A DNA stretch of 64,000 nucleotides from Zeugodacus cucurbitae (GCF_028554725.1 NC_071670.1:69601001-69665000); one strand, 5' to 3'. Positions 24,194-37,158 are shown, numbered from the stretch's first letter. Numbers and translations: made by a program. The notes: a model not told the origin generated them from the letters alone.

Positions 24194-26118
24194 TTAGCCG
24201 GTTATAGCCGAATCGACGATAGTGCGCCACCTGTCTCTCTCCTTCGCAGTTCGGCGCCAGTTGGAGATCCCAAGTGTAACCAGGTCGCTCTCCACCTGGT
24301 CCCTCCAACGGAGTGGAGGCCTTCCCCTTCCTCGGCTTCCTCCGGCGGGTACTGCATCGAACACTTTCAGGGCTGGAGTGTTTTCGTCCATTCGGACAAC
24401 ATGACCTAGCCAGCGTAGCCGCTGTCTTTTTATTCGCTGACCTATGTCAATGTCGTCGTATAACTCGTACAGCTCATCGTTCCATCGTCTGCGGTATTCG
24501 CCGTTGCCAATGTTCTGAGGACCATAAATCTTGCGCAAAATTTTCCTCTCGAAAACTCCTAGTGTCGTCTCATCTGATGTTGACATCGTCCAAGCTTCTG
24601 CACCGTAAAGCAGGACGGGAATGATAAGCGACTTGTAGAGCTTGATTTTGGTTCGTCGAGAGAGGACTTTACTGTTCAATTGCCTACTCAGTCCAAAGTA
24701 GCACCTGTTGGCAAGAGTTATTCTGCGCTGGATTTCGAGGCTGACATTGTTCGTGTTGTTGATGCTGGTTCCCAGGTATACGAAATTATCTACGACCTCG
24801 AAGTTATGACTGTCAACAGTGACGTGGGAGCCAAGACGCGAATGCGCCGACTGTTTGTTTGATGACAGGAGATATTTCGTCTTGTCCTCATTCACCTCCA
24901 GACCCATTCGCTTCGCCTCCTTATCCATGCGGGAAAAAGCAGAACAAACGGCGCGGTTGTTGCTTCCGATGATATCAATATCATCGGCGTACGCCAGGAG
25001 CTGTACACTCTTGTAGAAGATTGTACCTTCTCGGTTTAGTTCTGCAGCTCTTATAATTTTTTTCAGCATCAGGTTAAAGAAGTCGCACGATAGTGAGTCA
25101 CCTTGTCTGAAACCTCGTTTGGTATCGAACGACTCGGAGAGGTCCTTCCCAATCATGACGGAGCTTTTGGTGTTGCTCAACGTCAATTTACACAGCCGTA
25201 TTAGTTTTGCGGGGATACCAAATTCAGACATCGCGGCGTAAAGGCAATTCCTTTTCGTGCTGTCGAAAGCAGCTTTAAAATCGACAAAAAGGTGGTGTGT
25301 GTCGATCCTCTTTTCTCGGGTCTTTTCCAAGATTTGGCGCATGGTGAATATCTGGTCAGTTGTCGATTTTCCAGGTCTAAAGCCACACTGATAAGGTCCA
25401 ATCAGTTTGTTGACGGTGGGCTTTAGTCTTTCACACAATACGCTCGATAGAACCTTGTATGCGATATTTAGGAGGCTGATCCCACGGTAATTGGCGCAGA
25501 TTGTGGGATCTCCCTTTTTATGGATTGGGAGCGCATTTCGGCCTCTTTCTTTTTTTGTCTGCAAATGCGTCTCGCTTCCCTCTTCAGCTCTCGGTATCTA
25601 TCCCATCCCGCACGTGTTGTGGTCGTTTGCAATGTTGCGAGGTAGGCAGTCTGTTTTCTCTCCGCTGCGAGACGGCACTCCTCATCGTACCAGCTTGTTT
25701 TTTGTCGTTGCCGAAAACCAATTGTTTCGGCTGCAGCGGTACGCAGTGAGTTTGAGATGCCGTTCCACAGTTCCCTTATACCGAGATGCTGATGAGTGCT
25801 CTCAGAGAGCAGGAGTGCAAGTCGAGTAGAGTATTTCGTGGCTGTCTGTTGCGATTGCAGCTTTTCGACGTCGAACCTTCCTTGTGTTTGTTGACGGGCA
25901 TTCTTTGCTGCACAGAGGCGGGTGCGTATCTTCGCTGCGACCAGATAATGGTCCGAGTCTATATTTGGTCCTCGGAGCGTACGCACGTCTAAAACACAGG
26001 AGACATGTCTTCCGTCTATCACAACGTGATCGATTTGGTTCCGCGTGTTTCGATCAGGAGACAGCCAAGTAGCTTGATGTATTTTCTTATGCTGGAATCT
26101 GGTACTACAGACGACCAT
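24194..26118 (-). pseudogene. Endonuclease end, linker and reverse transcriptase of RTE-type ORF
   Basis: One frame, 25468-26118, covers the end of the endonuclease and a basic linker. At about 25530-25541 an internal deletion joins it to another frame, 24194-25564, which holds most of the reverse transcriptase: [26 protein letters not shown], the active-site LLAYADDIDII, and the C-terminal domain ending near WRTIVDSAI. The deletion removes the RT N-terminal region, part of which survives in the copy at 44930-45165. RT active-site aspartates remain but the full-length protein cannot be made. Confidence 0.85.
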
Positions 26119-26725
26119 ATTTCGGGTCGATCAGCCTCAGGCCGTTTGGCGATGTTTCGTCATGGAGGCTGAATTTTCCGACTGTTGTGCCAAAGACACC
26201 TTCTTTACCCACCCTGGCGTTAAAATCACCAAGCACGACTTTTACATCGTGGCGGGGGCAGCGCTCATAGGTGCGTTCTAGGCGCTCATAGAAAGCATCT
26301 TTGGTCACATCGTCCTTCTCTTCCGTTGGGGCGTGGGCGCAAATCAGCGATATGTTGAAGAACCTCGCTTTGATGCGGATTGTGGATAGGCGTTCATCCA
26401 CCGGGGTGAATGCCAGGACTCTGCGACGGAGTCTCTCTCCCACCACAAATCCAACACCAAATTTGCGCTCCTTTATATGGCCGCTGTAGTAGATGTCACA
26501 AGGACCCACCTCCTTCCGTCCTTGTCCCGTCCATCGCACTTCTTGGATGGCGGTGATGTCAGCCTTAAGTCGTATGAGGACATCAACCAGCTGGGCAGAG
26601 GCACCTTCCCAATTAAGGGTCCGGACATTCCAGGTGCATGCCCTTATATCATTATCCTTAAAACGTTTGCAGGGATCGTCATCAAAAGGGGGGTGTCTCA
26701 TCCGAGGCTTTCGTAGATTTTTCAT
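26105..26725 (-). pseudogene. Endonuclease domain of RTE-type ORF (5' part)
   Basis: Starts with a basic leader, then the apurinic/apyrimidinic-endonuclease fold used by non-LTR retrotransposons. Visible motifs are ACTWNVRTLN, the catalytic-glutamate segment IQEVRWTG, and VVLGDFNARVG with Asp and Asn of the active site. The frame breaks near 26110 and continues in another frame (25468-26118), which carries the last endonuclease motif GPNIDSDHYLV. This part is well preserved apart from the break. Confidence 0.85.
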
Positions 26726-27094
26726 TGGGGGGTGTTTTTATGTGGTGGGTCCCAAACCCTACGCACAACCGCATAAGCGGGCTTCGCCTTCTCACTTTAG
26801 CTCGCCTTCAAACGGATGTCTGTTGGCTACCCAGAGGATACTTGGTCTAAAACCGGAAGTCGTGAGCTGCTTGAACCATGTGGAGAAGAATCGTTTCTGG
26901 CCACTCCCAAGTGAGTGACAATCAAAAACTTTCCTCACTTGCGTGAACTTCTACACATGATCCCAGGAGATTGAAGCGTGCAAATTGACTAAATTAAGTA
27001 CCCATAATGTCTACAATACGGTTAGAATGGGAGATACAGGGGTAGATTTGCATCATTGCATCAAAATGTGCCACAAAATATCATTAAACAGATA

Positions 27095-27464
27095 AAGGGT
27101 AGTTTTTAGTCATTGTGGTTTTTAAGAAGAAACATAACACATATAATTTTTAATGTTATGGCCAAGAATTTAGCTTTATTCTAAATAGAAGGGTTTCCCA
27201 TTATATTTTACAAAAAATTTCATTTTCCCGAAAATTTATCGTCGCGGATGTCTCGAATAAATTCCATCCGAGAGGTCAAAATTTTGAACAGCAATTATGG
27301 CCGCATTTCAGCAAAAAACGTTTTTCCGGAGTCAGGTCTGTTCATTATGAAATGGCAAACCAAACTATAAAACTATACGACGGTATAAATGAAGTAAGAG
27401 CTGTCAAAAAAACCAACTCTGAAAAAGTATTGTCTTATTGAAAACCACATGTTTAAAAAGCCGT
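27095..27464. mobile_element. MITE-like element, copy 1
   Basis: About 370 bp, flanked by TA (27093-27094 and 27465-27466), with ends of the A(A/C)GGGT type. It shares long stretches with copies at 35128-35443 and 62400-62741: a block around ATGTTATGGCC, another around GAATAAATTCC, and a block around ATGAAATGGCAAACC. It encodes nothing. The shared ends and TA target suggest mobilisation by a Tc1/mariner-type transposase. Confidence 0.7.
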
Positions 27465-30400
27465 TATAAATGTGTAATAGATGTTTTTGGTTTCTGGAAT
27501 TAATTTTTCCGTAATGTAAAGTGAATTACAAAGTACTCATTAAAATCTGATAATATAAACCTTCTTTGCATAAAAAATGTTTTGAGGTTAGATAAAGGTA
27601 TATTTATTATTATTGAACGGCAACTGAGTATGTAAATATACACAATAATAACAGTTAATTTCGTTTAATTGCTTACTAATCATCGAAAGAAATTACGTGT
27701 AATTTATAATTATTTAAATAATATGTTTAATTACTTCTTAATAATATAATAGCTGTAGGCTTATCGCTTGACAAGATTATATATCAAAAGGAATTTTGCT
27801 TTTTATTAGATTTATACGATAAGATGTATTCATTGCTATTTATTTTATTTGTATTTAAAGTTACGTAACATTTGTCGTGACAAATGATTTAATGAAACTC
27901 AGTGAACTTTCATTTAAACAATCAATAATGTATAATTACTAAGTATCTAGCTTTTGGGTCTGGAATAAATTTATATTTCAATTTTCATAAATTTTTTTTT
28001 AGAAATTTTTTGATAAAATGTGTTATTATTGAATTTATTAAATTTTAATTTTATTCATTAATCTACTAAATTAGTTGAAAATACAAAAGTTGAAACACCT
28101 AAGCACATCCAACAAGGCAAGTAAATGTAAATCTGCACCAGTAAACAATAAAGATATCATCTTTGAGACTTTAAGGAGTTATTTCTAATATTATAATTTT
28201 TGACTTACGCCCTTTTTCGCATAAGCAACCAAGTTGTACTTATAAATTTTTAAACAAAAATCTCGTAGTTTACATTTTCGCCATTGGGTGTAGTGCAGGA
28301 AAACGTCAAACGCAACAAAATGAATCGTAAGTGCTTGTGAAAATATTGGCATAATTAATCACCTCAAACAAACGTTGGCAATTTTACACACAAACATTTG
28401 TTAATGACAATTCATAAGATGGCTTTTAACTTTCCTACGCGTTTCATACAGTCGATGTGTGGGTATGCAATGCAAACAATACAGGTGTTTTCAGAGAATC
28501 TTACGGTATTGTGCTAAAGATGTTTCACACCTTTTGTGATGTGATGTTGCCTAATTGCGCATAAATTTACCAATAATGTGTTCAAGAATATATGTATGTA
28601 CAATGTATATATAATCTATATTGTCTTCATTTTTGGGTGTAATCTCTCATACAATATTTGACATGAAAGCGAAGTCATTGAAAGGTATACCAAGTAGAGT
28701 AGTAGACGTTCAGATAGAGCCTTAATTGAGTCAATTAGCAAATTGTTATATAAAAGTAACTAATTTATTGCGTTGATAATACTAAATTATGTACTCTTTA
28801 GACAAAGATTCATAAATTGTGAGATTGATTATGACTTAGAACATTTGAACCTTGAATTGATATTTCCTAACAATTAGTAAACACTTCGTTTATATTTAGT
28901 ACAGCCAAACGTTAGTTTTTTCTAAACCTTTTTACGTCAAAGGTGCTTAAGAATTTTCTAAGAAACTCAAAAACTTATCGAACCGCGATCTATTGTTGTG
29001 TTCAACGACTTTAATAATAAAAAATACGGAGACTTGAGTAAATAACTTGCATGTCAAGTTTGTATGGATAATTACCAAAGCAAGTATAATTGTTTGAGGT
29101 GAGTATGACTTCTAAGGTAACTTCAAGGCACACGTGAGTGCGCAAGAAGATAATTATAGATTTTAATTCTTAATTATAAATGACAGGCACCTACATACAT
29201 ATAAGTATGTATGGACCCTTATATATGTATACATGTCGGTTAAATTTCATGGCAATTATTCGGTTAATAGTCATTTGAAATCGCTTTGGAATATGAAATG
29301 GTTGATATGAAAAATGCTAAAGCAAAGTGGAAAAATTGCCATGCATACAGAGTCGCACCGCATTTAGCACCATAGACACACATATGAACATCCAGATATT
29401 TAACGACAGAAAACTTTAATATTCGTCAAGCTATGGCCATTAACGGAGAAGAACGTGACAGGCTTGAAATTCGCTATAAATTCGGAACGAATAATCTATT
29501 TTTCTAACGAATTCACTAACAATCATTTACTATTGTCGCTGTTGTCAATAATTAATAATATCTACCTTCTCCCAAAGATCTTTCATCAAAAGAGTAATAT
29601 TTTTAAACTCTCGAGATTGGAGAAGTTTGGCGGAATATTTTCGAATTGACAACTCTTAACCGATTCGGATCCACGCCGATTATGAAGATCCGATTGTTGG
29701 GGGAACCGTCACTCAAGTCTTTCTTAGTTTTTATTATTATTTAATTGAGGTTCCCTTGTCAAAGTTTGTTTTAGCGATTTCATCATTTTAATAAAAACTC
29801 TGACATTCTCTGATTCAATTCTCTATATCGATTTGGCTGAATAAACAATCGCCTCAAATCACTTAGGAATTTGCGTAAACACGAGCGTGATGTTATGTAA
29901 ATGCTTGTAACTTGGATGCTAAACAAGTTCTATACATTGTAGGCTGTAATTTCAGATCATTTTGTTTTGTTTACTTTGTGATAAAGCACACTTAGCTCCC
30001 TTGGAGCGCAACCAAAACCCGGTTCTTAGTGCTGAACGCAATTTGTGGCGTTGCTTGTATGAAGCGGCGCAGTAATGTGACGCTTGAAGGTCAGCCGGTT
30101 TGTTAAGAATCCAGAAGTACTTTGCACATACCGAGCTCCAGCAATAAGCCACTTTGGTAGGACACACACGCATTGTCAGGCGAAAAGCAATAACGCGCAA
30201 AGGGCGATAACAGTTTTATTTAAAATTGTAATTGTTGTTATCGCATTTGCCATTCAGGTTTGCTACACATTTACTGATCGTAAATAAAGTAAAGAAGAAT
30301 ACTAAATGGAGTTGCGAAATTTTTGTGAGTTGATTGGCATAAGTACAAGTGGAATGTAGTGAAGCATCAATATAGTAGAAGAGAAATGCGGACTAGTCTG

Positions 30401-31360
30401 AAAGAGACCAAACTTGCACCAATCAAAGAACTATTTGTTTATGCTTTGTAGATTACTTATAAATACCATGAAGGTTTCTATTGAGTATTTATGACAAATT
30501 TTACTTTATTTCTTACATCATTAAATTGTAAATTGAATTATAATTCCTTATTTTTGTTTGAGGCACTCCATAAGGCATTTCCATGTATAAAATACCATTT
30601 ACTTATATGAAAATAAATAGTAGTTCGGCATGTAATTCAAACTAGTCCAAATGTAGCCTGTAACTAGTTCAATTCACTACCGGGTACTTATATTAAAATA
30701 TTTTAAAATTGTTGAAAATGATCAGAAAACCTTCTCTGGTCTATAAATTGCACTATATGGTAGTCCCTAAACGACACCCAAACCAGAAATGGTGAACCAA
30801 AGCTCAGAATGGAATTTTTCGGAAACTGTTGATTATCTAGTATCTAGTTGTAAATTGTGTGCTTTGTTGTTTGCTAATTTTTTGCATTTGTTAGTTTTTC
30901 TATGGTTTTTGGTTATGCAGTAGCACTATTATTAAAATACCATGCCATTAGCTTTTACGCAGAATTTCTGCTGCCGGTTCGGGCGAGTACTTTGCTCGTC
31001 GAATTAGTCTAGCGGAAAGTTGCGTTGGTATCTAAACAGAACAAAATCTGTTTTCAATGAACAAGCTATGGACATTTAAATATAATCGGACTTATATATA
31101 AACAACAACAATAAAATTTGAGATAAAAAAGGTAATTTTTTAGTAAATTCAAAAAATAATGGGAATTCTGTCTTAGTTAAATATGAAAAAAAATAAAATA
31201 AAGTTAAGATATTGATGTATTGAGCTTTAAAGCTTCTCACATACGACTTTTTGCCATTTTAATAGACTTCCAATTAAAGTTTGTAAGCAAAATAATATTC
31301 TCTGTACAAATATAAACCCTTTCTAAGTAAATATTATATTATGGAAATGGGAGGTTTATA
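27465..31360. other. AT-rich non-coding stretch
   Basis: No coding sequence recognised. At 28320 an ATG is followed after four bases by a strong GTAAGTG donor on the plus strand, preceded by a GC-richer leader; this could be a first exon but has no partner that I can find. The rest is AT-rich with no repeats of note. Confidence 0.4.
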
Positions 31361-32085
31361 AGAGGGCTGCTATATATATTTCTGGCCTAGGCAACACTAA
31401 GTGTTGCCAGGTGCAATCTGACATTTCCATTGGAAAGTTTGACATTTTTTAGCATAACATCACTCAGAACGTTTTGTCATTTAATCGTGAATTGTTTTAT
31501 TTACAGGGAATTAAAAAAATTCATCTCGGCCAAAAAATGGAATTAACTCGTGAACATTTTCGTGCGATCATTTTTCACAACTTTCGACGTGGATTATCGC
31601 GACAAGAGTGCATCGATGAACTAAAATCTTTGTATGGCTATGAAGCACTATCCTATAGCGCTGTGAAAAACTGGTACAACGAATTCAATCGTGGCCGACG
31701 CTCGCTCAAAGACGAATTCCGTGAAGGTCGTCCAAAAACAGCCGTTGTGCCAGAAAACCTCGATCCGTACGTGAACTGATAATGCAAGACCGTCATGTAA
31801 CATACCTTCAGATAGGGTCATCCCTATACATTTCTCCCACCAGCATACATTCGATATTGCATGAACACCTGGCCGTAAAAAAGGTTTGTTCTCGTTGGAT
31901 CCCGCACAATTTCACAATCGCTCAAAAAAAGGCTCAAAAAAAGTGCTTCCAAAATTGGTTTGATTGAGCGCATGCAAAAGTGTATAAATCTTGATGGAGA
32001 ATATTTTCAAAAGCAATAAAACCATTTTCGTTGATAAATATTCCTATTTTCATTATTAGGCCAGAAATATATATAGCAGCCCTCG
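31361..32085 (+). mobile_element. Mariner element (DD34D type), internally deleted
   Basis: Near-perfect terminal inverted repeats of about 28 bp, including AGGGCTGCTATATATATTTC at the left end and its complement at the right, flanked by TA on both sides (31359-31360, 32086-32087). At 725 bp it is roughly half the usual 1.3 kb. The transposase N-terminus is present, the middle with the catalytic triad is gone, and the last few codons remain. Sequence style matches the mellifera-like group; that subgroup call is from recognition only. Confidence 0.88.
31537..32020 (+). pseudogene. Mariner transposase remnant (N-terminus joined to C-terminus)
   Basis: The ATG at 31537 begins MELTREHFRAIIFHNF, the paired helix-turn-helix DNA-binding region, with SAVKNWYNEFNRGRRSL. 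A one-base loss near 31770 shifts the frame, which resumes at MQDRHVTY and runs through the second HTH to about IAQKKA. It then jumps to the C-terminal end KCFQNWF. A further base insertion before the terminal codons breaks the frame again. No catalytic residues remain. Confidence 0.85.
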
Positions 32086-32366
32086 TAATATGTTAGATCT
32101 TCGAACAAGCTAATGAGATATACGTTTAAATCTTATAGATAATATTATAGTGAGACAAAACATAATATCGACAAATATTTTGTGAATTTTTTCTTGGTGT
32201 TAATAACCAGTGCATAATTGAAGCTAGAAGCAATCAAAGTAAATTAGTTTCATTCATATCTAAATATTAATTTTATATTGTACTTATACTTTCTAGCTTG
32301 AGTCCACTCAATTAATGATATTAAAACCTACACTAACTTAAAAATCACCGTCTTTATATACTCGTA
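32086..32366. other. AT-rich spacer between two transposon relics
   Basis: No gene or repeat recognised; 281 bases separate the mariner element on the left from the short mariner relic on the right. Confidence 0.5.
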
Positions 32367-32597
32367 GGAGGTGTGTTCAAAAAATAACGGGAATTTTCGT
32401 TGTTAAACATTCGTCTACATTAATATTGACGCCTTCAAAGTAACATTCTTCGAAACACTTCTGAAACTCGATTTTTGGCAGCCCTTGGCTTTTTTTCGTG
32501 TGCTGGTAAAGTAACGGTCCTTGAAAAATTTACTCTCTAAACCCATGAAATATTAAATTTTTAAATTCATTTTAAATCAATTTTTGAACACACAACG
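32367..32597. mobile_element. Short mariner-derived MITE
   Basis: 231 bp between TA dinucleotides (32365-32366, 32598-32599). The left end reads GGAGGTGTGTTCAAAAAATA and the right end is its degenerate complement. Inside, the words TTCGAAACACTT and AACTCGATTTTTGG match the transposase-coding part of the larger relic at 46235-46703, so this is a deletion derivative of the same family. Confidence 0.75.
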
Positions 32598-35127
32598 TAT
32601 ATACATATCTGCATTGACTGCCCTCAATTAGCGTTATCTAACTTACACTAACCCAAAAATCCAAAAATCAATTAGACAACCCAACTTTATATATACAATA
32701 TTTATTTGTTTCAATTAACGATATCATTACAAGGTCGTTTATCTTTATATGTTAATATTAGCTGCTTAAGTTCAAACGAGTTCAAGAGCAACGCAAGAAG
32801 AAGAAGTCAATAAATTTATGCACTTTCGGCTACAAAGTGTGAAAAGTAAACAGTGAAATTGGTATAAATGGATATTAAGATCTTGTAAAAGCATTTCTTC
32901 TGTGTGGGTGTGATTTAAAACGGGATTTCTAGAAATGGTAGTAAAGAAAGGTAGAAAAAAAATATTTAAAAATGCAATTAATTTTACGCTAAAAATGGAA
33001 GCCGTAATTAAAAATCATTAGAATTTTGAACTTTTCAAAAAAATTATTTTGCAATTCAAATCTAATATGAGTTAAAAGAAATAAATAGAAGCAAATTCTG
33101 GCGAAATGAGGTATTTTTATTTTTTATTTCCGAATATTGGTTTTTTGAACTGTATTTTTAATAGATCAATAAACATGTACAATGCATTGTCTGAGCTCAA
33201 CTTTCGTTTAATTAAATCTATTAAAATATTTTTTTTGTATATATATCTAGTTAACGCTTTTATTTTTTTTAATTTATATTAACAAATTTATATATTTAAA
33301 AAAATATATCTTTAATAAATAATTTAATATATTTTTTAATAAATATATATATAGCTAAATTTATTATTTATATTTTTATTATTATAATGAAATATTTTTG
33401 TTGTTAAATCTGTGTATTAGCTAAAGCGGCATAAAATTTTCTTTCAGCTGTTGTGCGAATGCGCATTTAACCTTGACTTGTTTGCTTAATTTAATTCATT
33501 GATCTCGTGTTCGTATTTCTAATTTAACTTATGAACGCCGCAATGACTGAATCTCGGCACTTTTATTGACAAATTTCATTATGCGATATCTCTCACCAGC
33601 AATCGGAAATGTTTATATATTCGTATGCAAGTTAACTGTTACAACAACATCTTTATTATTTTTTAGAAAAACAAAGAATTTGCCAATCAAAATCTTGGTT
33701 TATCTAAAATGAATATTTTCATGGAAAATAAAAATCAATTGTGTGTTTTTTAAATGAGTGGTGTGTAGATGCGCAGCAATTCTTAAATTTCCGTTCGTGC
33801 ATGATAAATGACAAAGCACTAATTGCCCACAAATATCACACTTTGATGCTTGTGCGGAAAAAAAAATAGGAAAAATAGCTGCCACAAAATGCAAACTTCA
33901 CAATATATTTGTATGTATGTATGTATCTGTTTAGTAAGACATAGACAACCACTTAAATAACTCAAAATTATAGCTTGCTGCTAGGAAGTTTTGCTTCAGT
34001 TCACCCAGCTAGAATAGAGAGAGTGAAACGCGCTTAACGTCCTACCAAGCGAAGCAGATACTATATATACACAACTAACAGTTAAATGTACAGTTATGCG
34101 AAAAGATTACATAGTTGTCACTGCAGCATCATTACTTGGCCACTCAGCGGCATGCGAACTGCCGCGTCCATTTCCATTCAACTTTGTTGCGATGAAGCTG
34201 TGTGTTCAAGTTCACATTAGCTGCATGCAAGCCGCAATACATATATATTGACACATTTGCATGTTTATGTATGTATATTTCGCTGCAGCGGCGATAAAAA
34301 GCGAGAATTTGCCTGACGGCGCAGCGCCAATCAATGCATTTGATAGTAAACAATGTCGTCTCTCATAAATATTCAAATGCGTTTGTCTGTCTGTCTGTCT
34401 GTATATATGCCTTGGCGTTTGTGAGTAGAAACGCATTTTCAGCGTTTTTGCAAAGTAGCCAATTTGTAGAAGGACAACTTCAGTTGCTTCCGTCCAGCTG
34501 TGCAGATTTTCAAGTTTCTCGCTTAAGTCTTTTGTTTGTCGTCTGTTAAATTATTAATCGACAATTCAGTGTTAACAGTTGCATTCAATACCAGATAATT
34601 GTTGTTTTTGTACAGCAAGACCTTAGCTTTTTATGTCTAGGTACTGTGGTTTTCGGTCATGCTTGACGCGTCACAGTTTTTTTTTCGGAATTTTTTGAAG
34701 AAATGTTGTCGCAAAAGCGGTCAGTTAGTCAAGTAGAATGGAGCAAATCGTCTTCATATACAAAAGTGGGGTTTTTGAGCGGTTTAAACACAAACCGGTA
34801 ATCCATAATAATTTATTAATAAATCGTTTTTACCCATAGTATCTAGCTATGTTCTTCTTTTTCTTTTAGGGAAAAAAATTTAAAAAATTGATTATATTTT
34901 AATTTTTGTGAAATTTGAAAGACAAATGGCTTAAGAAAACTCAAAAAAAAATATACTCAAATATTGATAATTTCGATAAAAATTCAGAACAAAAAATCCA
35001 AAATATCTTCAATGCTTCATTTAGATCCCATTTGATTCTTCATATTGATCATAACAAACCATCTTTTAATTATGAATTCCAGATGGTGCATATCCTCATC
35101 CAATCGATGCAATATCTATAGTCTATA
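32598..35127. other. Non-coding stretch with AT-rich block and GC-richer patch
   Basis: Extremely AT-rich at 33220-33400. A GC-richer patch with TATA-like and CTGT repeats lies at about 34140-34520, including a TCTG microsatellite at 34385-34402. No coding sequence is recognised; the patch could be regulatory DNA or an untranslated exon, but nothing proves it. Confidence 0.4.
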
Positions 35128-35443
35128 AAGGTCTTTTTAGATACGTATGTGTTGTTCAAGAAGAAATAAAACGCATATAATTTAATGTTATGGCCATGAA
35201 TTTAGTTTTATTATGAAGATAAGTATATTTTAAAAATGGTTTTGGACAAGTGACTCTCTGGAATAAATTCCAGAGAGGCCCAAGTTTTGACCACTTTTGG
35301 CAGCAATTTGTGCCGTATGTCAGCAATAAACGTTGTTCCGAAGTGTGTTCATTATGAAATGGCAAACCTAAGTGAGTATGAATCTACTAACAGCTGTTAA
35401 AAAGACCAACTCTGTTATTATTATAATTAATACCTGTTACCGT
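35128..35443. mobile_element. MITE-like element, copy 2
   Basis: 316 bp flanked by TA (35126-35127, 35444-35445). It shares the internal blocks of copies 1 and 3 (AATAAAACGCATATAATTTA, ATGTTATGGCC, GAATAAATTCCAGAGAGGCC, ATGAAATGGCAAACC). It is shorter and its termini are more decayed. Confidence 0.65.
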
Positions 35444-37152
35444 TATTACCTGAACTTAAAAAAAAAAGTTATGAAGTTCCGATGACATAAGGTCAGATGT
35501 AAGATTTTTTAATGCATTTAAGCCACATTCGTCTTCTTCATAACAGACTCACATTTAACAAGCTTATTCTATAGATCATAACCTCAATTCCATCTCTTTA
35601 GTTACCTCTTTATAACTTCATATATATTTACGATCTTCTCTAACACATAATTGATGTATTCATGGGAATATGTCATGAGAAAGATCCCTTTCTAATGTCA
35701 ACTTATAATAAGCAAGTTTAATACATCAGTAGCATTAAATTAATTTATAGCGACAAGTTGTGGTCAAGATTTCGCAGAAATAAATTTTTAAACTTTTTAG
35801 CTACATATTAATGTGTATCAGTATCAATGTACAGTTATTTATTACATATCTATTATTTTAGTAAGAAATTTAAGTAAATCGACACTTCTATATATATATT
35901 CCTATAATATCCAATAATTTTAAATATAAGCCTATAAATACATAGCTATGCTGATACATAATGATTATAATTATTTAAATAACGCCAAACAAGCGAGAAA
36001 AAGCTAAATAGTTGAATCGAAATAAAATCAAAATCCACAATACAACCGAATAAAGAAGCAAAACAAATAAAAATTGTGAGCACGCAGCAAAATTAGCATG
36101 CGGAAGCGTTCAAGTCGAAGCGTCGAATATACAACGCCTCACTCACAATCGACCCCCCGCCCTCCCAATCAACGAGTAACAAACGCCGTTGTGACGAAAA
36201 ATCGTAGTAAAAAGAAAGACACAATAAGAAAGAAAGGCGCGTGTTGAAATGATAATGAAAACAAAGCGTGAAAATAGCACAAAAAGCGAAAATAAAAACG
36301 AAAACAAACAAACGAAAACAAGCAAAAGTCAAATTCACTTTTCACTAAGCAATGGCCAGTAGTAGTGGTACACAAAGTGTGGTCAGCACGCACTCAGAGC
36401 GTCGGCTCTCTTATCGGCCCCTTAGTCGCTTAGTAGCTTGCCTTGCCATGTGTGTTTGGCTTGATTGATTACTCAAGAATTCGTTATCTGCAACAGGTGT
36501 TCGCTCGCTTTCGTCGGAATGTAGTGCAACCGTTTGACAAACAAACCTGTGCACGTTTCCACATAAGAAAATGAAATGCAAACTGCATACTTTTCTTCGA
36601 TATCTGCCTGCAGTCTTTAGGCCTGCAAATGCCGGGCGTTATTTGTTTAATGTATTTTTAGCAATTTCATATTTATTTATTTTTGTTGGTTTATTTATTG
36701 CAAATTGCTGCGACGCATATCAGATAGCACTTAGAAATATATAAACATATATCTTTGTATATATTTTATAAAAAAAAATGTTTACACTTTATTAAGTAAA
36801 CCAACTCGAGGCATTAATTTTCTTTACATAGAAATCTCAAGCACCTGCGCAATCGAAGCAGCTTGATTAAACATAACGCTTTTATTGAATTTATATGGAA
36901 AATATGTCAAATGTGAGTATATTATTTATTGTACTTGAGATAAAATATTCGAACAAATTCCTTCATATGTATATTAAAAAAAGAATAAAATAAAATAAGT
37001 ATAACGACAAAGGCCGGAATTTAATTCAATATAAACTCGTATAAAACTTTATTCTATAATTTTTAACAATTAAAATATAATATTTTTTACCCACAGCAAA
37101 TACTTTTCAAAAATTGAAAAAAAAATACTAAAAAAAATAAATTAATTATTGC
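35444..37152. other. Non-coding stretch upstream of the tRNA gene
   Basis: No coding sequence recognised. About 36080-36620 is GC-richer, with a CCCCCCGCCCTCCC tract at 36150-36166 and many CG dinucleotides, standing out from the AT-rich surroundings. It could be an untranslated first exon or enhancer of a gene not visible here. Confidence 0.4.
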
Positions 37153-37158
37153 AAAAAA
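37153..37158 (-). terminator. RNA polymerase III terminator of tRNA-Tyr
   Basis: A run of six T on the minus strand (AAAAAA as printed) starting 12 bases after the tRNA 3' end. This is the standard Pol III stop signal. Confidence 0.75.

Larger units (their letters stand above)
24164..26964 (-). mobile_element. RTE-type non-LTR retrotransposon, near full span, defective
   Basis: Minus-strand element bounded by an 8-base direct repeat AGGAGATT (24156-24163 and 26965-26972), read as the target-site duplication. The 3' end is a short CA/ACAT microsatellite next to GGCGTTGCAACCG, and no poly(A) is present; this is typical of the RTE clade. The 5' end has about 240 bases of leader before the ORF. 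The single ORF encodes an apurinic-type endonuclease followed by a reverse transcriptase, but frameshifts and an internal deletion disable it. The same 3' sequence recurs at 7836, 37503, 44641 and 48700, so this is an abundant family. Confidence 0.88.
24136..27003. repeat. Split inverted repeat (hairpin) flanking the RTE insertion
   Basis: Left arm 24136-24155 (GGGTACTAATTTAGTCAATT) and right arm 26983-27003 are reverse complements with one extra base in the right arm. Removing the retrotransposon and one copy of its 8-base target duplication joins them into a hairpin with a 20-21 bp stem and an 18-base loop. A further AATTTAGTCAA copy lies just upstream at about 24113-24123. Confidence 0.7.

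Noticed and set aside
24164..24410. Plus-strand open frames across the RTE 3' end
   Set aside because: They are antisense to the reverse transcriptase and recur only because the element recurs.
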